NCBI RefSeq assembly: GCF_014204865.1
Contig: NZ_JACHMG010000001.1
Location: 6,040,501 to 6,104,500 of the forward strand
Length of the DNA: 64,000 nucleotides
Direction of reading: 5' to 3'
Source of the DNA: Amycolatopsis jiangsuensis
GTDB lineage: Bacteria > Actinomycetota > Actinomycetes > Mycobacteriales > Pseudonocardiaceae
Position numbers and translations under genes: made by a program. The notes beneath the pieces were generated by a model that was given only the letters and a program-made list of their open reading frames with translations, did no database searches and was not told the origin of the DNA. Below, one piece after another: positions 63,418 to 64,000 of this stretch (the stretch's first letter is position 1; each line of letters opens with the position of its first letter).

Positions 63418-64000
63418 TCAGCTGAGCGGCTGCCCGTACACGAAGCTGCGCAGCCGGCCGGTGGAGCCAGGGGTGAGCGGGTCGAACAGCTTCGCCTGCG
63501 CCGCGTGCACGGTGGCCGGATCCGGATCGACCACGGACAGGGCGCGCACTGTGTAACGCGACTCCGGGGTGAAGTCCGGGGCGGTGCTCCGGCGGTAGGC
63601 GCCGCCGAGGAGATCGATGATCAGCACGGTCGGCACCGGGGCGTCCGGGCCGGCGTGGTCGAGCACCGTGGTCAGCACGTCGTCGGGCAAGGACGGCAGT
63701 ACCCGGTTGTCGCCGAGGTAGGCGTGCGGGTGCGGGGGTTCGGCGGCGATCGTGCCGGACTCGGTGAACGGCATGGTGGCCAGGGTGTCGCGCAGCGGGC
63801 CGAGGGCACGCAGTGGCGCGACCAGCCGGTCGCCGTCGTCCGCCGAACCGGCGTAGGCCACCCGGACGTGGGCGATGTGCTTACCCCGCAACGGTTCCGG
63901 CACCATCGGCAGATCCGGGTACGGGATCATCGCCAGCGACGTGCCGAGCGCGTCCGGCAGGTCGGCGGTCCAGTCGCGCCAGCCGCGCAGCACGTCGGCG
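63418..64000 (-). CDS. FAD-linked oxidase, C-terminal part (5' end outside window)
   Basis: The visible ~193 codons are the C-terminal half of a berberine-bridge or 6-hydroxynicotine-oxidase-like protein: HVRVAYAGSADDGDRLVAPL, LRALGPLRDTLATMPF, VPTVLIIDLLGGAYRR and the substrate-domain end FDPLTPGSTGRLRSFVYG. The final residues lack the long berberine tail, so it is probably a short member. The FAD-binding PCMH domain should lie beyond base 64000. The 95-base gap to the acyltransferase start holds only its upstream region. Confidence 0.78.
   Translation of the reverse strand, partial: ADVLRGWRDWTADLPDALGTSLAMIPYPDLPMVPEPLRGKHIAHVRVAYAGSADDGDRLVAPLRALGPLRDTLATMPFTESGTIAAEPPHPHAYLGDNRVLPSLPDDVLTTVLDHAGPDAPVPTVLIIDLLGGAYRRSTAPDFTPESRYTVRALSVVDPDPATVHAAQAKLFDPLTPGSTGRLRSFVYGQPLS

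Overview
The window is high-GC actinobacterial chromosome. The gene content points to a Pseudonocardiaceae member close to Amycolatopsis. The evidence is a mycothiol-dependent formaldehyde dehydrogenase, the actinobacterial integration host factor mihF, an F420-type deazaflavin (DDN-like) oxidoreductase, Tat-exported proteins, many GTG/TTG starts, and dense GTGA/ATGA stop-start overlaps. I see no rRNA, tRNA, phage, insertion sequence or CRISPR. The organism assignment is inference from content, not from a database match.

Layout. 0-1.6 kb: a Tat-exported DyP/EfeB peroxidase (cut by the window edge) coupled to a small secreted COG4315-type protein. 1.7-4.1 kb: a quinone-oxidoreductase-like enzyme divergent from two tandem paralogous TetR genes. 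4.1-7.9 kb: glpD, a TetR gene and an alkyl-DHAP-synthase-like flavoprotein. 8-10.7 kb: a methyltransferase, then a TetR/MFS efflux pair. 10.7-16.5 kb: mscR with a coupled cyclotransferase-like gene, a secreted C39-type peptidase, a thioesterase, a Tat metallophosphoesterase and a DUF4190-type protein. 16.6-19.6 kb: a sugar ABC importer operon. 20.2-25.2 kb: an acyl-CoA synthetase, mihF, isochorismate synthase and a phosphopantetheinyl transferase. 25.2-29.7 kb: a TetR/acyl-CoA ligase/enoyl-CoA hydratase operon divergent from a YtcJ-like amidohydrolase. 30-34.2 kb: small genes, an MntR-like regulator, an alcohol dehydrogenase and alkB. 34.2-39.3 kb: a five-gene 5-oxoproline operon (MFS, D-glutamate-cyclase-like, pxpA, pxpB, pxpC) with a divergent GntR. 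39.6-43.8 kb: GH30 glycosidase, ROK repressor and acyltransferase. 44.5-51.6 kb: an Opp/Dpp-type ABC importer ending in a GH1 beta-glucosidase, so probably a glycoside uptake and cleavage operon. 52-56 kb: a DUF2306 membrane protein, a PEBP-SRPBCC fusion, GntR, SDR and a double Lrp. 56-60.8 kb: acyl-CoA dehydrogenase, a fused anthraniloyl/salicylyl-CoA monooxygenase-reductase, a RidA-like protein and PaaX, which looks like a CoA-dependent aromatic catabolic locus. 60.9-64 kb: GNAT, DDN-like, acyltransferase and a cut FAD-linked oxidase.

Two patterns cut across the genes. First, at least eleven genes, mostly regulators, have a TANNNT hexamer six or seven bases before the start codon and no evident Shine-Dalgarno, as expected for leaderless transcripts. 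In several the spacer between the putative -35 and -10 holds a near-perfect palindrome. Second, five unrelated-looking short tandem arrays (units of about 15, 30, 11, 14 and 11-12 bp) lie between genes at 19.9, 29.8, 32.2, 33.5 and 44.4 kb. In two of them the last repeat supplies the -10 hexamer of the next gene. This is the least explained feature of the window.

Start sites were chosen from Shine-Dalgarno sequences, overlaps and family starts. Domain positions are approximate and no search was run.
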